This document shows, piece by piece, positions 50,816-60,427 of a DNA stretch of 64,000 bases (positions are counted from its first letter, which is position 1; the number at the start of each line of letters is the position of its first letter). The stretch comes from Gordius sp. MW1. Taxonomy: Eukaryota > Nematomorpha > Gordioida > Gordea > Gordiidae. The notes beneath the pieces were generated by a model that worked only from the letters and a program-made list of their open reading frames with translations, ran no database searches and was not told the DNA's origin. The stretch lies in assembly GCA_964036665.1 (NCBI GenBank), contig OZ038526.1, positions 12,028,001 through 12,092,000 of the forward strand. Direction: 5' to 3'. The translations under genes and the position numbers were made by a program.

Positions 50816-50945
50816 TTTAGTGATGCGAAAAATCCGAGAAAAATTTCAATCGTCTCGAAACATTGAAAAATTGGGTTGATATCGCGACTAGAATTTCATA
50901 CCTCATGACGAGATTGTATCGGCGAGATCTCAGCTTTTAAATTTC
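50816..50945 (+). mobile_element. Decayed left end of the hAT family
   Basis: ttagtgatgcgaaaaatcc, gagaaaaatttcaatcgtc and cggcgagatctcagctttt follow the same order as the left end of the complete element at 25993. The right end was not found. Confidence 0.6.
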
Positions 50946-51243
50946 CCAAATGATCATAATTATAAAATAATACATTTATTTGTGCATTTTTTATTATGTT
51001 ATTTCTTATTTAGATGTTAAATATAAATAAATATAATAGTAACATTTTGGATATTGAGTAATTTACCATAACCAAGTAGCCGCGTATAATTCAGATTTTA
51101 ATAATTTTGACTCGTTGAATGAAATATGAATGACCCCTAAGACATGTATCTAATATTTCAATATATATTGCATATATATATCCCTAGTATTAAAATATAA
51201 ACACACATAAATGAGTTTTGAGAAAGTAGTAAATATTCCTAGC

Positions 51244-51431
51244 ATGGGCGTAGAGTAGATAGGTTTTGGATTAGGGGTGGGGGGCGAAACGTTAAAAAGT
51301 TCAATCAGGGGGGAGGGCAAAATCTAAAATTTTTAATTTGTAAGGGTTTTTGCATTGGAACAAAATTTTTTTCGTCATTTAGGGGGGGGGGGGGGGCGGC
51401 CGTCTCCCCTGCCCCCCCTGGCTACGCCCAT
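51244..51431. mobile_element. G-run TIR element, short copy
   Basis: It runs from atgggcgtagagtagatagg to ctggctacgcccat. It has the family blocks ggttttggattagggg, gcaaaatctaaaatttttaa-type and a G14 run followed by cggccg. It is much shorter than the 610-bp copy in the Helitron. Confidence 0.65.
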
Positions 51432-51615
51432 GATTTCTAGAGCATCTTCAAATTTGGCAACAATTACATTATCCTCTCCTATAATGATATTTTGAATCGG
51501 TGGCTAACTAATCAAAATAATTATATAAATTTGGCTATACCGACTAAAGATTTTTTGAGTACCCCAACCAATTTTCTGCCTGCCGAACCATTGCCTTGAA
51601 ATGCATGATATTATA

Positions 51616-51792
51616 TTATGAGGCTACCGTCTTCCTTTTCAGCCTCAACTCATGGTACATCTCAGAAGTTCTCAAGTCATCATGAATTGTCAATCCGTTT
51701 ATCTGAATATTGTTGTATAAAAACGGTGAAATAGGATTGATAATGTTAGTAGAGGGAAATGGAACGCGATATTTTGGACATTTATGGTCCAT
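51616..51792 (-). CDS. Candidate small exon or gene, unknown protein
   Basis: On the minus strand an excellent splice-acceptor-like tract (ttttttccccctgaag) is followed directly by ATG and 58 codons to TAA. The peptide starts MDHKCPKYRVPFPS and ends RLKRKTVAS. It could be a terminal exon (the frame is also open upstream through the tract) or a chance frame. Codon composition is less AT-biased than the flanks. No family is recognised, and no partner exon was found. Confidence 0.3.
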   Translation of the reverse strand: MDHKCPKYRVPFPSTNIINPISPFLYNNIQINGLTIHDDLRTSEMYHELRLKRKTVAS

Positions 51793-53085
51793 CTTCAGGG
51801 GGAAAAAAGGAGAAGATGAAAAATGAAGTAAAGTGATTATTGTTATAGTTGGCCAATTAAGATTTGGAAGTAATCTAATTAAGCGTGAGAAACTAGTTTC
51901 CGTCTGCGGGAGATTCATAATTAAGCGTGAAAAACTAGTTATCGTATGTGATTAATGGTTTGTTTAAGGCACTAATTAGAAGCAGACGAATATGTAAAAG
52001 TATAGAAAGACAAAAAACACCATGATAATATTATTTATTAATTATTGATAAAGATATTATAGAACCGTGATATTATGAACGTTAATCTTTATTACTTACA
52101 TAAATTCCGAATATAACAATTAATACGAACGTTAAAAGACTATAAGGTAAAAAAGATGAGTGGCGAGATTACATTTACAATGGGAAAACAGATAAAAATG
52201 ATGTGGGTAAAACAAATGGAAGAGTGTCTGTATGTTTGTTGTCTTCTATCTTTTATACCACGATGGTGTCAACAACACAACAACATCAATACCAATAGTG
52301 CTTCCCCATCGATGTATAATGCGCATCATTAAATGGCTTGGCGTGATTGACGTGTAAATAAGTGAATTGATATGACTGACGTGTAGCGCGCACCAGTAAC
52401 TGAATAGATATACGTACGGCGATTACCACAAAAAGACATCCCTCATTGAGATGTTTTTAACTATTAAGGCAACCCTCATGCAAATTGAGAAGCGCATCGA
52501 CAGGGTGTATAAGGCTGGAATTTCACACGGCATTAAATTAATATTTTTTTTCTATCTCTACCTAGTAACCGTTCGAAAAACTAAACTTCCCTTAAATCAA
52601 ATACGTTCGCTGATCCTTAGACATCACCCGACCTAGCCTTATTGGTTGCACGGATATTTCCCTCTGCCATCGTCCCACATTGATCTTTATAATCAGAATA
52701 TCCTTATCCGATCGATATCATTTTTATTTGTTTACCAATTGTTCGTATTTATTTGTTTGCTAATAAAAGGCCATAATTTGCGGATATTATACTGGTAGCA
52801 CGAGTGAAAATAAAAATCTCTTTCAATCCCGAGCCACAGGATTCGAGGCGCTAAACGTTCAATTTGCGTACAAAAAGAAGAGAAAAAGGACCACGTAAGT
52901 TCCTTAAAGTTTTCATTTTAGTAATAATGGAAAAATCTTTACTTGTTATGATTATTTTAATATTAATTTTTAAAATTAGTTTATATAATTACTCCTTTAG
53001 ATAAACTTTAATTAAATTGTTGGTGTCAACGCTATAAATTAATTTTGTTTATTTTTTATCGATCATTTATCTTAATTTTATTATC
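51793..53085. other. Intergenic DNA, possibly LTR/leader of the Gypsy element
   Basis: No exon is seen. The region immediately left of the Gypsy-type coding remnant should hold its 5' LTR and primer-binding site. The LTR cannot be confirmed because the 3' LTR lies outside the window. Around 52845 gattcgaggcgctaaacg is a possible LTR/PBS border, weakly supported. Confidence 0.3.
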
Positions 53086-54398
53086 ATGTTTGTGCCAAAA
53101 GCTTCGTTTAATTTTATTAATTTTGTTATAAGCGAAAAGATGTTTTTCATGGTTTTAGTACTGATAATAATTGTAATATTTTTGGTAATGCAGCGCGTGG
53201 AACAAATTTATAGGGTTAGGACCTCGGTCCCGCGTTGTTTTTATTGCAATATTGGGGCACTTCAGGCGCAATTGTAGATTGTTTAATAATTTTCAAAATA
53301 ACACAGCTCATTATAGACAACGCTCGTGGGACCCATATAGGCGACGGGGTGGTAACGTTCACTTAGATAACGATATTCAGGGGAATAATAATAATTTTGG
53401 TGTCAGGGGCACGCAGGAAAGTTTTTTGAATCCTGGGCCGGGTAATTTTAATTGACGCTCGATTGGCGCTGACATGACAGCACTAATATTGTTTAGATTA
53501 ATTTTTTGATTCTCCACAAACCCCGGTAGTTAATTTAGATATTGAAGGTAAGTAAAATAAATTTTTTAGTAGATTCTGGGGCTTCAATTTCTATTATAAG
53601 TATATATAATTTTTTAAAATTATGGCCTTTTAAACACATTAATATAAGTTACGTTTTAGTAAAACAAATAGACGGATCGAATATTAAATTAGGGAGTACC
53701 AAAGTTCAAGTATGTGCAGGCGAGGAAGTTTTGGAATTAGAGTTATTTATTATCGATGAGAAACTAGATAATATTATGGGTTGGAATTGGATAAAATTAA
53801 TTGGTCCTCTAGTTAATTGGTGGGACATTTGTAAAAATTCCACGTATAATAGGGATAGAAATATGAAAATCAATTGTTTAATTAATAATGCTGATGACCA
53901 TGCAACACCCGGTTACAAGGTAGCATCTATAAACGAGCATAAATCCAAGGTTGTTATTAATAAGGCAATGGACTCAGTAAATGAGCCAGCCTGGGTTTTA
54001 GGGGCAAAGGTTTTCGATAATAAGCCTACGACCTCTGGTTGGGTTGATTGTGATGGTCAGTACGTCGGGAGACTGTTGCATTATAACATTGATAGAATTA
54101 AAGTGGAATATAATGAAATTTTTCGTGAAGAACTAGGTTGTTTGAACGATAATATTTTTTCGATAAAGGTTAACTCAAATGCAATTCCTCGATTTTGCCC
54201 TGCCCGTCGAATACCATTTATGTGGATTGATAAGGTCAATAACGTTATAGATGGTTGGTTAAAAGATAATATTATTGCGCCAATAGAGTATTCTGAGTGG
54301 GCAACTCCGTTAGTTCCCGTTACGAAAAATGACGGTAGTATACGTGTGTGGGCTGACTACAGAATCACTATTAATAAACATGTGATAGATGTTAAATA
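53086..54398 (+). pseudogene. Ty3/Gypsy-type retrotransposon gag-pol, 5' part (host of the nest)
   Basis: A zinc knuckle (CFYC...GH...C at about 53237-53277, broken by a frameshift) is followed by an aspartic protease start (FLVDSGASISII, about 53557-53595) and the beginning of reverse transcriptase (PARRIPFMWIDKVN, then EWATPLVPVTKNDGSIRVW). The frame runs into the target duplication of the RTE element at 54382-54398. RT resumes at 63006. In the ancestor, gag packages RNA and pol copies it. This copy is inactive because of frameshifts and the insertion. Confidence 0.85.
54382..54398. repeat. Left 17-bp target duplication of RTE copy 4
   Basis: gtgatagatgttaaata is repeated exactly at 62989-63005. 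Removing the RTE plus one copy restores continuity of the Gypsy RT reading. Confidence 0.9.
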
Positions 54399-54715
54399 AC
54401 ACTATCTACGACGGTCCCAAGTCCGTGTGCAAAAAGTGGATGGTTGACGTCAGGTCGGAAATCGGCTATATAAACCAACTCCAAAATTATGGTTTTAAAC
54501 CAGATTTTACAAGAAAAGGCTAGGGCGTCCTCCACAAACGACGCGCACTGCATACCCCGCCCGTGCAATGTGAAAAATACACTAGGGTTACTGCCCAACT
54601 TACAACAAAGGCGGTTAAGGAAACTAGTTGTGGAAAGAATGCGAATTACGTGCTGGAATGTGGGAACGTTGACGGGGAAGAGCATCGAGGTCGCAAAAAT
54701 GCTAAAAAGAAGAAA

Positions 54716-54720
54716 GGTAC
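54716..54720. repeat. 5-bp target duplication GGTAC of the inner LTR element (left)
   Basis: GGTAC occurs at 54716-54720 and again at 60428-60432, directly outside the two LTRs. Confidence 0.88.
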
Positions 54721-55073
54721 TGTCATATATGTCATATATATGAGTTTGGGGAAAGAGTCGTTGAAGACTGGCAATCAGAGGCATGGGGGTAATTACCAGA
54801 TGCTGGACGATAGTAAGCGGGGAACAAAGGAAATATAACAACTGGCGCAGTAACGTAAAAGACTCGAGGGATAATAACAACTGGCGCAAGACATAGAAAG
54901 GAAGAGATTCGTATCAGAGACAAAGGAGTTAATATCATCGAATATAATCATTAGTTAATTTCCCTACAAACGATATACTATCCTTGTATTATGTGAACAA
55001 CGCAATTTGAATTTGATTTGTATTGGAGTTTGAATAAAGTGAATAGTTCATAAATATTTTTGGAGATATAATA
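54721..55073 (+). repeat. 5' LTR of the inner retrotransposon
   Basis: 353 bp, starting tgtcatatatgtcatatata and ending tttttggagatataata. Comparison with 60077-60427 shows six or so substitutions plus a 2-nt length change. Confidence 0.9.
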
Positions 55074-55074
55074 T

Positions 55075-55087
55075 TGGCGCCCAACGT
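55075..55087 (+). other. Primer-binding site
   Basis: tggcgcccaacgt starts 2 nt after the 5' LTR, the position and TGGCGCC form expected for a tRNA-primed minus-strand start. The tRNA species was not determined. Confidence 0.65.
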
Positions 55088-55440
55088 AAGTTGAACCCCC
55101 CTAACCACTGTTGATATTTGGAATATTCTAAGACACAAATTTGGTCAAAAGTGGGAAAGAAGTATAATAACGCGGCAATTTGGGACAAGTGTGATTATTC
55201 GGTGACCTCAAAAGTGGGAAAGAAGTTTAATAACGCGGAAAAGGGACAAGCGTGATTATTCTGTGACCTTGAAATTGGAAAAGTTGTTACTCAGTCGAGG
55301 AAACGAGTTACGATTAGGTAAGTGTATGATAAAAATTGTGAGTGTTGTAATAATAATTATTGTATATATATATTGGGGTGAAATTAAAAGAAGATTGTGT
55401 AAAATATTATTAAGCATTATCATTAGATTTCTCATCAACA

Positions 55441-55728
55441 ATGTATATTAAGCGGGAATATGTGTTAGATTATTATGTATATTTAATTGTTTTTTGTGTA
55501 GGGTTTTTATGTAATGTATGCATATCTTGTATTATGGCTGGTTTTAAAAAATGTGCAACGTGTGAAGGGCGAAAGTTGGGTAATAGCAACAATTTAAAAT
55601 GTTACAAATGTGGGGAGTTAGGGCATGGAATGAGGTCATGTCCGAGAGTTAACCAAGAACTTATATGTTTTATTTGTCGAGGAGAAGGGCATAGGTCGAG
55701 AGAATGCCCTAGGCGCGTTGGGGCATGA
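55441..55728 (+). CDS. Gag nucleocapsid-like protein with two CCHC zinc knuckles
   Basis: A 95-residue frame. The first about 30 residues are hydrophobic (VYLIVFCVGFLCN), then come CYKCGELGHGMRSC and, 15 residues later, CFICRGEGHRSREC. Both match CX2CX4HX4C, the RNA-binding knuckle of retroelement nucleocapsid. No matrix or capsid domain is apparent upstream in the 360 nt after the PBS, so gag is reduced. The ATG at 55441 is the first in frame; a start at 55534, just before the Cys-rich part (MAGFKKC), is also plausible and would omit the hydrophobic stretch. Confidence 0.75.
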   Translation: MYIKREYVLDYYVYLIVFCVGFLCNVCISCIMAGFKKCATCEGRKLGNSNNLKCYKCGELGHGMRSCPRVNQELICFICRGEGHRSRECPRRVGA

Positions 55729-55929
55729 CTAAAGGAAGGGGGAACTATATTTTTGCATGCTGTTAATTGGTTTTTTATTTTGTATATAAAACTATATAAA
55801 TTAGTTCTTGTTAATATTATAAAAGTAGTAGTTCTTTATATTTCATGTATGTATTGCTTATTACGTGGGCTAGTGCAAACTTATTTTTATTTAATTGGAT
55901 TAGAATTAAACTTGTATTATTTTATATGG

Positions 55930-56485
55930 CGCATTAGCCTTAAATGTTCGAGAAAAACAGTAAGGGCGACGTGTTTATTTAAAATTGGGTACGGCTTAAT
56001 AGAAGGGAGGTGGAAATGGATCGATACATGGTCGAAGGAATTTAACTGGGGGGCTTTGGTGAGGAAGGGGGATGTTGAGAAATTAAGATTATGCGTGAAT
56101 TTTCGGTTAACTCTTGACCAGTGCGTAAGTGATGTTAAGTATTCCCGGCTCCGGTTCAAGGAAATTGTAGCACAGTTGGGTGGCTGTCGATGGTATTCGA
56201 AGATCGATTTGGGCCAGTGCTTATGTACAATTGCCTGTTTCCGGGAGGACCAGTGGTTATTTAACCATCGACACATACAAGGGGTTATTTGCTTATCTTC
56301 GGCTGCCATTTGGGCTCAGTGGGTCGGAGGCAATAAACAAGTGCAAAAAAGGGGAGCATGTGGAGATGAAGGTATTTATTGCTAAAGTCAAATGGACCCC
56401 AAGGATAGTGCGGAAAGTTGATAATTGCAAGATGTGGATAAGACATGTTTGGACAGGACTGAAGATTTTAATTAATATAGCTTAG
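55930..56485 (+). pseudogene. Broken reverse transcriptase fragment of the inner LTR element
   Basis: Motifs of Gypsy-type RT are seen in two overlapping frames: LRLCVNFRLTLDQCVSD, GCRWYSKIDLGQC, then, after a frameshift near 56220, TIDTYKGLFAYLRLPFGLSG. The frame then passes directly into unrelated residues and stops. The YxDD catalytic region is absent, so the enzyme cannot work. Confidence 0.8.
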
Positions 56486-56559
56486 TCTTTGTATACCATT
56501 CGACACTATTGTATTATATATATGTTACATGTTATTCTAAATTTATTATACTATAATCA

Positions 56560-56745
56560 ATAAAAAAAAAAAAAAAAAAAAAATTAAAAAAAAAAAAAAA
56601 AAATAAATAAAAAAAAAATAAAATAATAAAAAAAAAAAAAATAATAAAAAAAAAAAAAAAGAATAAAAAAAAAAAAAAAAAAATTAAAAAAAAAAAAAAA
56701 AAATAAAAAAAAATAAAAAAAAAAAAAAAATAATAATAAAAAAAA
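56560..56745 (+). repeat. A-rich tract
   Basis: About 185 nt of nearly pure A broken by single T's and one or two G's. A similar tract lies at 58636-58702, on the other side of the Helitron. Apparent frames here encode only Phe or Lys runs. Confidence 0.9.
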
Positions 56746-56861
56746 ATCGGGAAGAGAAAGTGGAGAAATTGTATTTCTCATGTTTGTTTTGGAAATTGAT
56801 TGTATATGTGGATAAAGTGTATTATGGATAAAGTGTATTAAGTTTTGTATTGTATTGTATA

Positions 56862-58437
56862 CTAGCTGACCCGGCAAACGTTGTTTTGCCATAATAAAAA
56901 TATTAAAAAAAAAAAAACTAAAAAATTTAAATAAGAAAATTTAAAACTACCAAAAAAAATTTAAAAACTCAACTAAACGAAAAATATCAAATAATTGATA
57001 TTTTTAAGGGTGGTTAAAAACACAAAATTTTACCTCAATAATGTTCGAATTCAAATTTTCATGAAGCAAATTTTTTTTAAGTCAAATTTACCTATAATCA
57101 AAAAAAACTATCGCGCCTGGCCTTTATGATAAAATATAAACAAAAGGCGGATACGGATACGCATATAGGTTATTTAACGAAAAATAACAAATAATTGATA
57201 TCTTTAAGGGTGGTTAAAAACACAAAATTTTACCTCAATAATGTTCGAATTTAAATTTTTATGAAGCAAATTTTTTTAAGTCAAATTTACCTATAATCAT
57301 GGGCGTAGCCAGGTTTTGGATTAGGGGGGGGGGGGGCAAAACGTTTAAAAGTTCAATTAGAGGGGGGCAAAACATAAATTTTTTAAATTTTTCAATGTTT
57401 TTGCATTGAAAAAAATTTGGTTTCGCAAATTAGGGGGGGGGGGGGGGGGCAGCCGAGGATTTCAATACAAAAACCCTTAAAAATTAAAAAAAAATTATGT
57501 TTTGCCCCACCCCCTAATTAGCCAGGCAGGCGGGGGCAGGGGGCGCGGCTGCCCCCCCCCCCCCTATTTGAACTTAACTCCATTAATACAGATGCTTATT
57601 AGCGAATTTACACAAAAATAAAAGATCACTGTGGAAATCGTCAAATCTAACACGATTTCCATATACGGATCAATGCCATCCAATTAGATTTTAACGCGTT
57701 TTCTTTTTAATATTTTATTTACCAATGTATTTTACCCATGTGATTTTTAGAATAAACTACTATTTGTTTTAAAAAAAAATTGTTTTGCTAAAATAAAATT
57801 TAAATTACGGTTGCATGAAAATTTTTGGAAAGTCGAGACCTTTTTTTTTTTTTGCTCTCAGGAAAATTGTTGGGTAGTCAAGACCTTTTTTTTTAATCTG
57901 CCCCCCCCCCCTAATTCAAAACCTAGCTACGCCCATGGATATATCAACATTTATTGGCACTTTGTTAAAAGTATTTTCATTTTTCTCCTTGTTTAACGTG
58001 CAAAAAATGACAAAATTAGATTTTTTAACTTATTTAGCCACGCAGGAGGGGGGGGGGGGGACACGACCGTCCTATAATAATAATAATAATTGAAGCAAAA
58101 AATGGCTTTGATAGTGCGTAAAAAGGCTTCATTTTCCGCAACACATGCCTACTGCATTTATCACCAGACTACCTACACGATAGTAGATAGATAAGATACG
58201 CAGCAGTACGTGATGAGGGCAGGGCGTTTGATTGACGTTCGATACCGCGTCAAAACGCATAAAACCAAATATCTTAAAAACTACTTGACCGATTTGGCTG
58301 GAACATATATTAAAACACGCTCCGGAGTGGCAGGAATAAACTGTGAAATTTTGAGCCAAATCGGTCTGGTAGTTCTCCAAAAAAGGTGGCGCCATACATA
58401 TATACACACATACATAGTTTCATTTTTATATATAAGA
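56862..58437 (-). mobile_element. Non-autonomous Helitron, copy 2
   Basis: Same termini as copy 1 (minus strand: TC start after A, hairpin and GGGTCAGCTAG before T), same internal duplication and same nested G-run element. It is inserted in the interior of the LTR element. Differences from copy 1 are mostly homopolymer length and scattered single-base changes. Confidence 0.86.
57299..57936. mobile_element. G-run TIR element nested in Helitron copy 2
   Basis: Ends atgggcgtagccaggttttg and aaaacctagctacgcccat lie at the same position within the Helitron as in copy 1. Confidence 0.7.
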
Positions 58438-58628
58438 TCTGTGAAATTGTATTGCGTTTGCGAAATTAAGTGTGTATGTGCTTTGGAATATAAAATGGTA
58501 TTGTATATCTCTGATTTTGGTGTATTTATCTATAGAATGTTTTTAACCGTTATATGTTGTAATTATATATATTTTATATTTTTATTATGTTTTAAATAAT
58601 TATATTCCACTTATGTTTAAACCCCCTT

Positions 58629-58635
<7 letters not shown>

Positions 58636-58662
<27 letters not shown>

Positions 58663-58702
58663 AAAAAAATTAAAAAAAAATAATAATAATAAAAAAAAAA
58701 AA
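58636..58702 (+). repeat. A-rich tract right of the Helitron
   Basis: A run of 26 A's followed by A-rich sequence with TAA/AAT repeats. It has the same composition as 56560-56745. Confidence 0.85.
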
Positions 58703-58919
58703 TTAAATAAGATATAGAAGGGGAGGTGAGGTATGGTTGCGATGTTATATATGTACGCTTATATTTGGGACGTGTTGTAAGTCCCCAGTTGTATGTATGT
58801 GTGGAGGTACTATTTCGATTTTATATTGGCATTCTCGTAATTAGTTACAAAAAGGGGTTAGTATCATTGTATCACCAGTTTTATATTGGATGTAGCTGTG
58901 TTGTCGATGCAAACCGTTA

Positions 58920-59660
58920 AAAATTTATAACGGTGGATGTGAGATAGCGTTGCTAGGTCGCGATTTGTTTCACGGAATATGTACTTATATTCTTATATTG
59001 TACTTTATTGTCTCATATTTTTATTGTATATTTTTATTCACATAATTTTTATTGTATATTCTTACTCTGTTTATATATTTATATCACATCGTTCGTGTAA
59101 ATTTAGCTGTGACCGTCAAAGATTTATAACGGTGGATGTGAGATAGCGTTGCTAGGTCGCGATTTGTTTCACGGAATATGTATTTATATTCTTATATTGT
59201 ACTTTATTGTCTCATATTTTTATTGTATATTTTTATTCACATAATTTTTATTGTATATTCTTACTCTGTTTATATATTTATATCACATCGTTCGTGTGGA
59301 TGTAGCGGTGTTGTCGATGCAAACCGTTAAAGATTTATAACGGTGGATGTGAGATAGCGTTGCTAGGTCGCGATTTGTTTCACGGAATATGTACTTATAT
59401 TCTTATATTGTACTTTATTGTCTCATATTTTTATTGTATATTTTTATTCACATAATTTTTATTGTATATTCTTACTCTGTTTATATATTTATATCACATC
59501 GTTCGTGTGGATGTAGCTGTGTTGTCGATGTAAACCGTTAAAGATTTATAACGGTGGATGTGAGATAGCGTTGCTAGGTCGCGATTTGTTTCACGGAATA
59601 TGTATTTATATTCTTATATTGTACTTTATTGTCTCATATTTTTAGTGAATGTGTATATAC
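58920..59660 (+). repeat. 211-bp tandem repeat in the 3' untranslated part of the LTR element
   Basis: tttataacggtggatgtgag recurs at 58924, 59123, 59334 and 59545 (spacings 199, 211, 211). Units contain gatagcgttgctaggtcgcg, gatttgtttcacggaatat and tttattgtatatttttattc. The fourth is cut short. The array lies between the last coding remnant and the polypurine tract. Confidence 0.88.
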
Positions 59661-60049
59661 CCTTATTGTTTATATATGTCTATCTCATCGTTCGTGTAAC
59701 GGTAGTGAGTTATTGAGGGAAGTCGTCTAAAGGTGTATGAAGTCAAATGTGAAATATCGCAGTTGTCGCGCTATTTTTATTAAGGAAATTGTGAGTATCG
59801 CTATTTTTATAACGGAAAGTATGAGTGTAAAATTATAATGATGTGATAATATTGTATCTTTTTATATCGCGCACCATTATTCAAATAGATGTATTTATGA
59901 GGGTGCCGTGAAAGGGAGGCATCAGGGTGAAGGGTAGGCGCGTATGTTATATGTATCGATACGGTGATGTGATGAGATTGTGAGGGAACACTAAAAAATA
60001 ACGGTACGAGAGATGTCAGCGAATAGAAGGGGCGATAAATGTCAGCAAG

Positions 60050-60076
60050 AAAAGAAAAAGGAATAAAAAAGGGAGG
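60050..60076 (+). other. Polypurine tract
   Basis: aaaaaggaat, aaaaaagggagg ends immediately before the 3' LTR, the expected site of plus-strand priming. Confidence 0.75.
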
Positions 60077-60427
60077 TGTCATATATGTCATATATATGAG
60101 TTTGGGGAAAGAGTCGTTGAAGACTGGCAATTAGAGGCATGGGGGTAATTACCAGATGCTGGACGATAGTAAGCGGGGAACAAAGGAAATATAACAACTG
60201 GCGCAGTAACGTAAAAGACTCGAGGGATTAACAACTGGCGCAAGACATAGAAATGAAGAGATTCGTATCAGAGACAAAGGAGTTAATATCATCAAATATA
60301 ATCATTAATTAATTTCCCTACAAACGATATACTATCCTTGTATTATGTGAACAACGCAATTTGAATTTGATTTGTATTGGAGTTTGAATAAAGTGAATAG
60401 TTCACAAATATATTTGGAGATATAATA
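60077..60427 (+). repeat. 3' LTR of the inner retrotransposon
   Basis: 351 bp, starting tgtcatatatgtcatatata and ending atttggagatataata. It is nearly identical to 54721-55073 and is followed by the second GGTAC. Confidence 0.9.

Larger units (their letters stand above)
54721..60427 (+). mobile_element. LTR retrotransposon inserted in RTE copy 4 (reduced, non-autonomous)
   Basis: It has LTRs at both ends, a 5-bp GGTAC target duplication, a primer-binding site after the 5' LTR and a polypurine tract before the 3' LTR. The interior (about 5 kb) retains a zinc-knuckle protein and a broken part of reverse transcriptase. It lacks recognisable protease, RNase H and integrase, and about 1.6 kb is a later Helitron insertion. 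The two LTRs differ at only a handful of positions by eye (about 98% identical). It was presumably moved by enzymes from a relative. Confidence 0.9.

Noticed and set aside
52451-52636. 61-codon frame
   Set aside because: No domain, no splice context; it lies in presumed LTR/leader DNA of the Gypsy element.
56584-56892. Minus-strand frame with long Phe runs
   Set aside because: It translates an A-rich tract; its start is only the Helitron hairpin read as MAKQRLPG.
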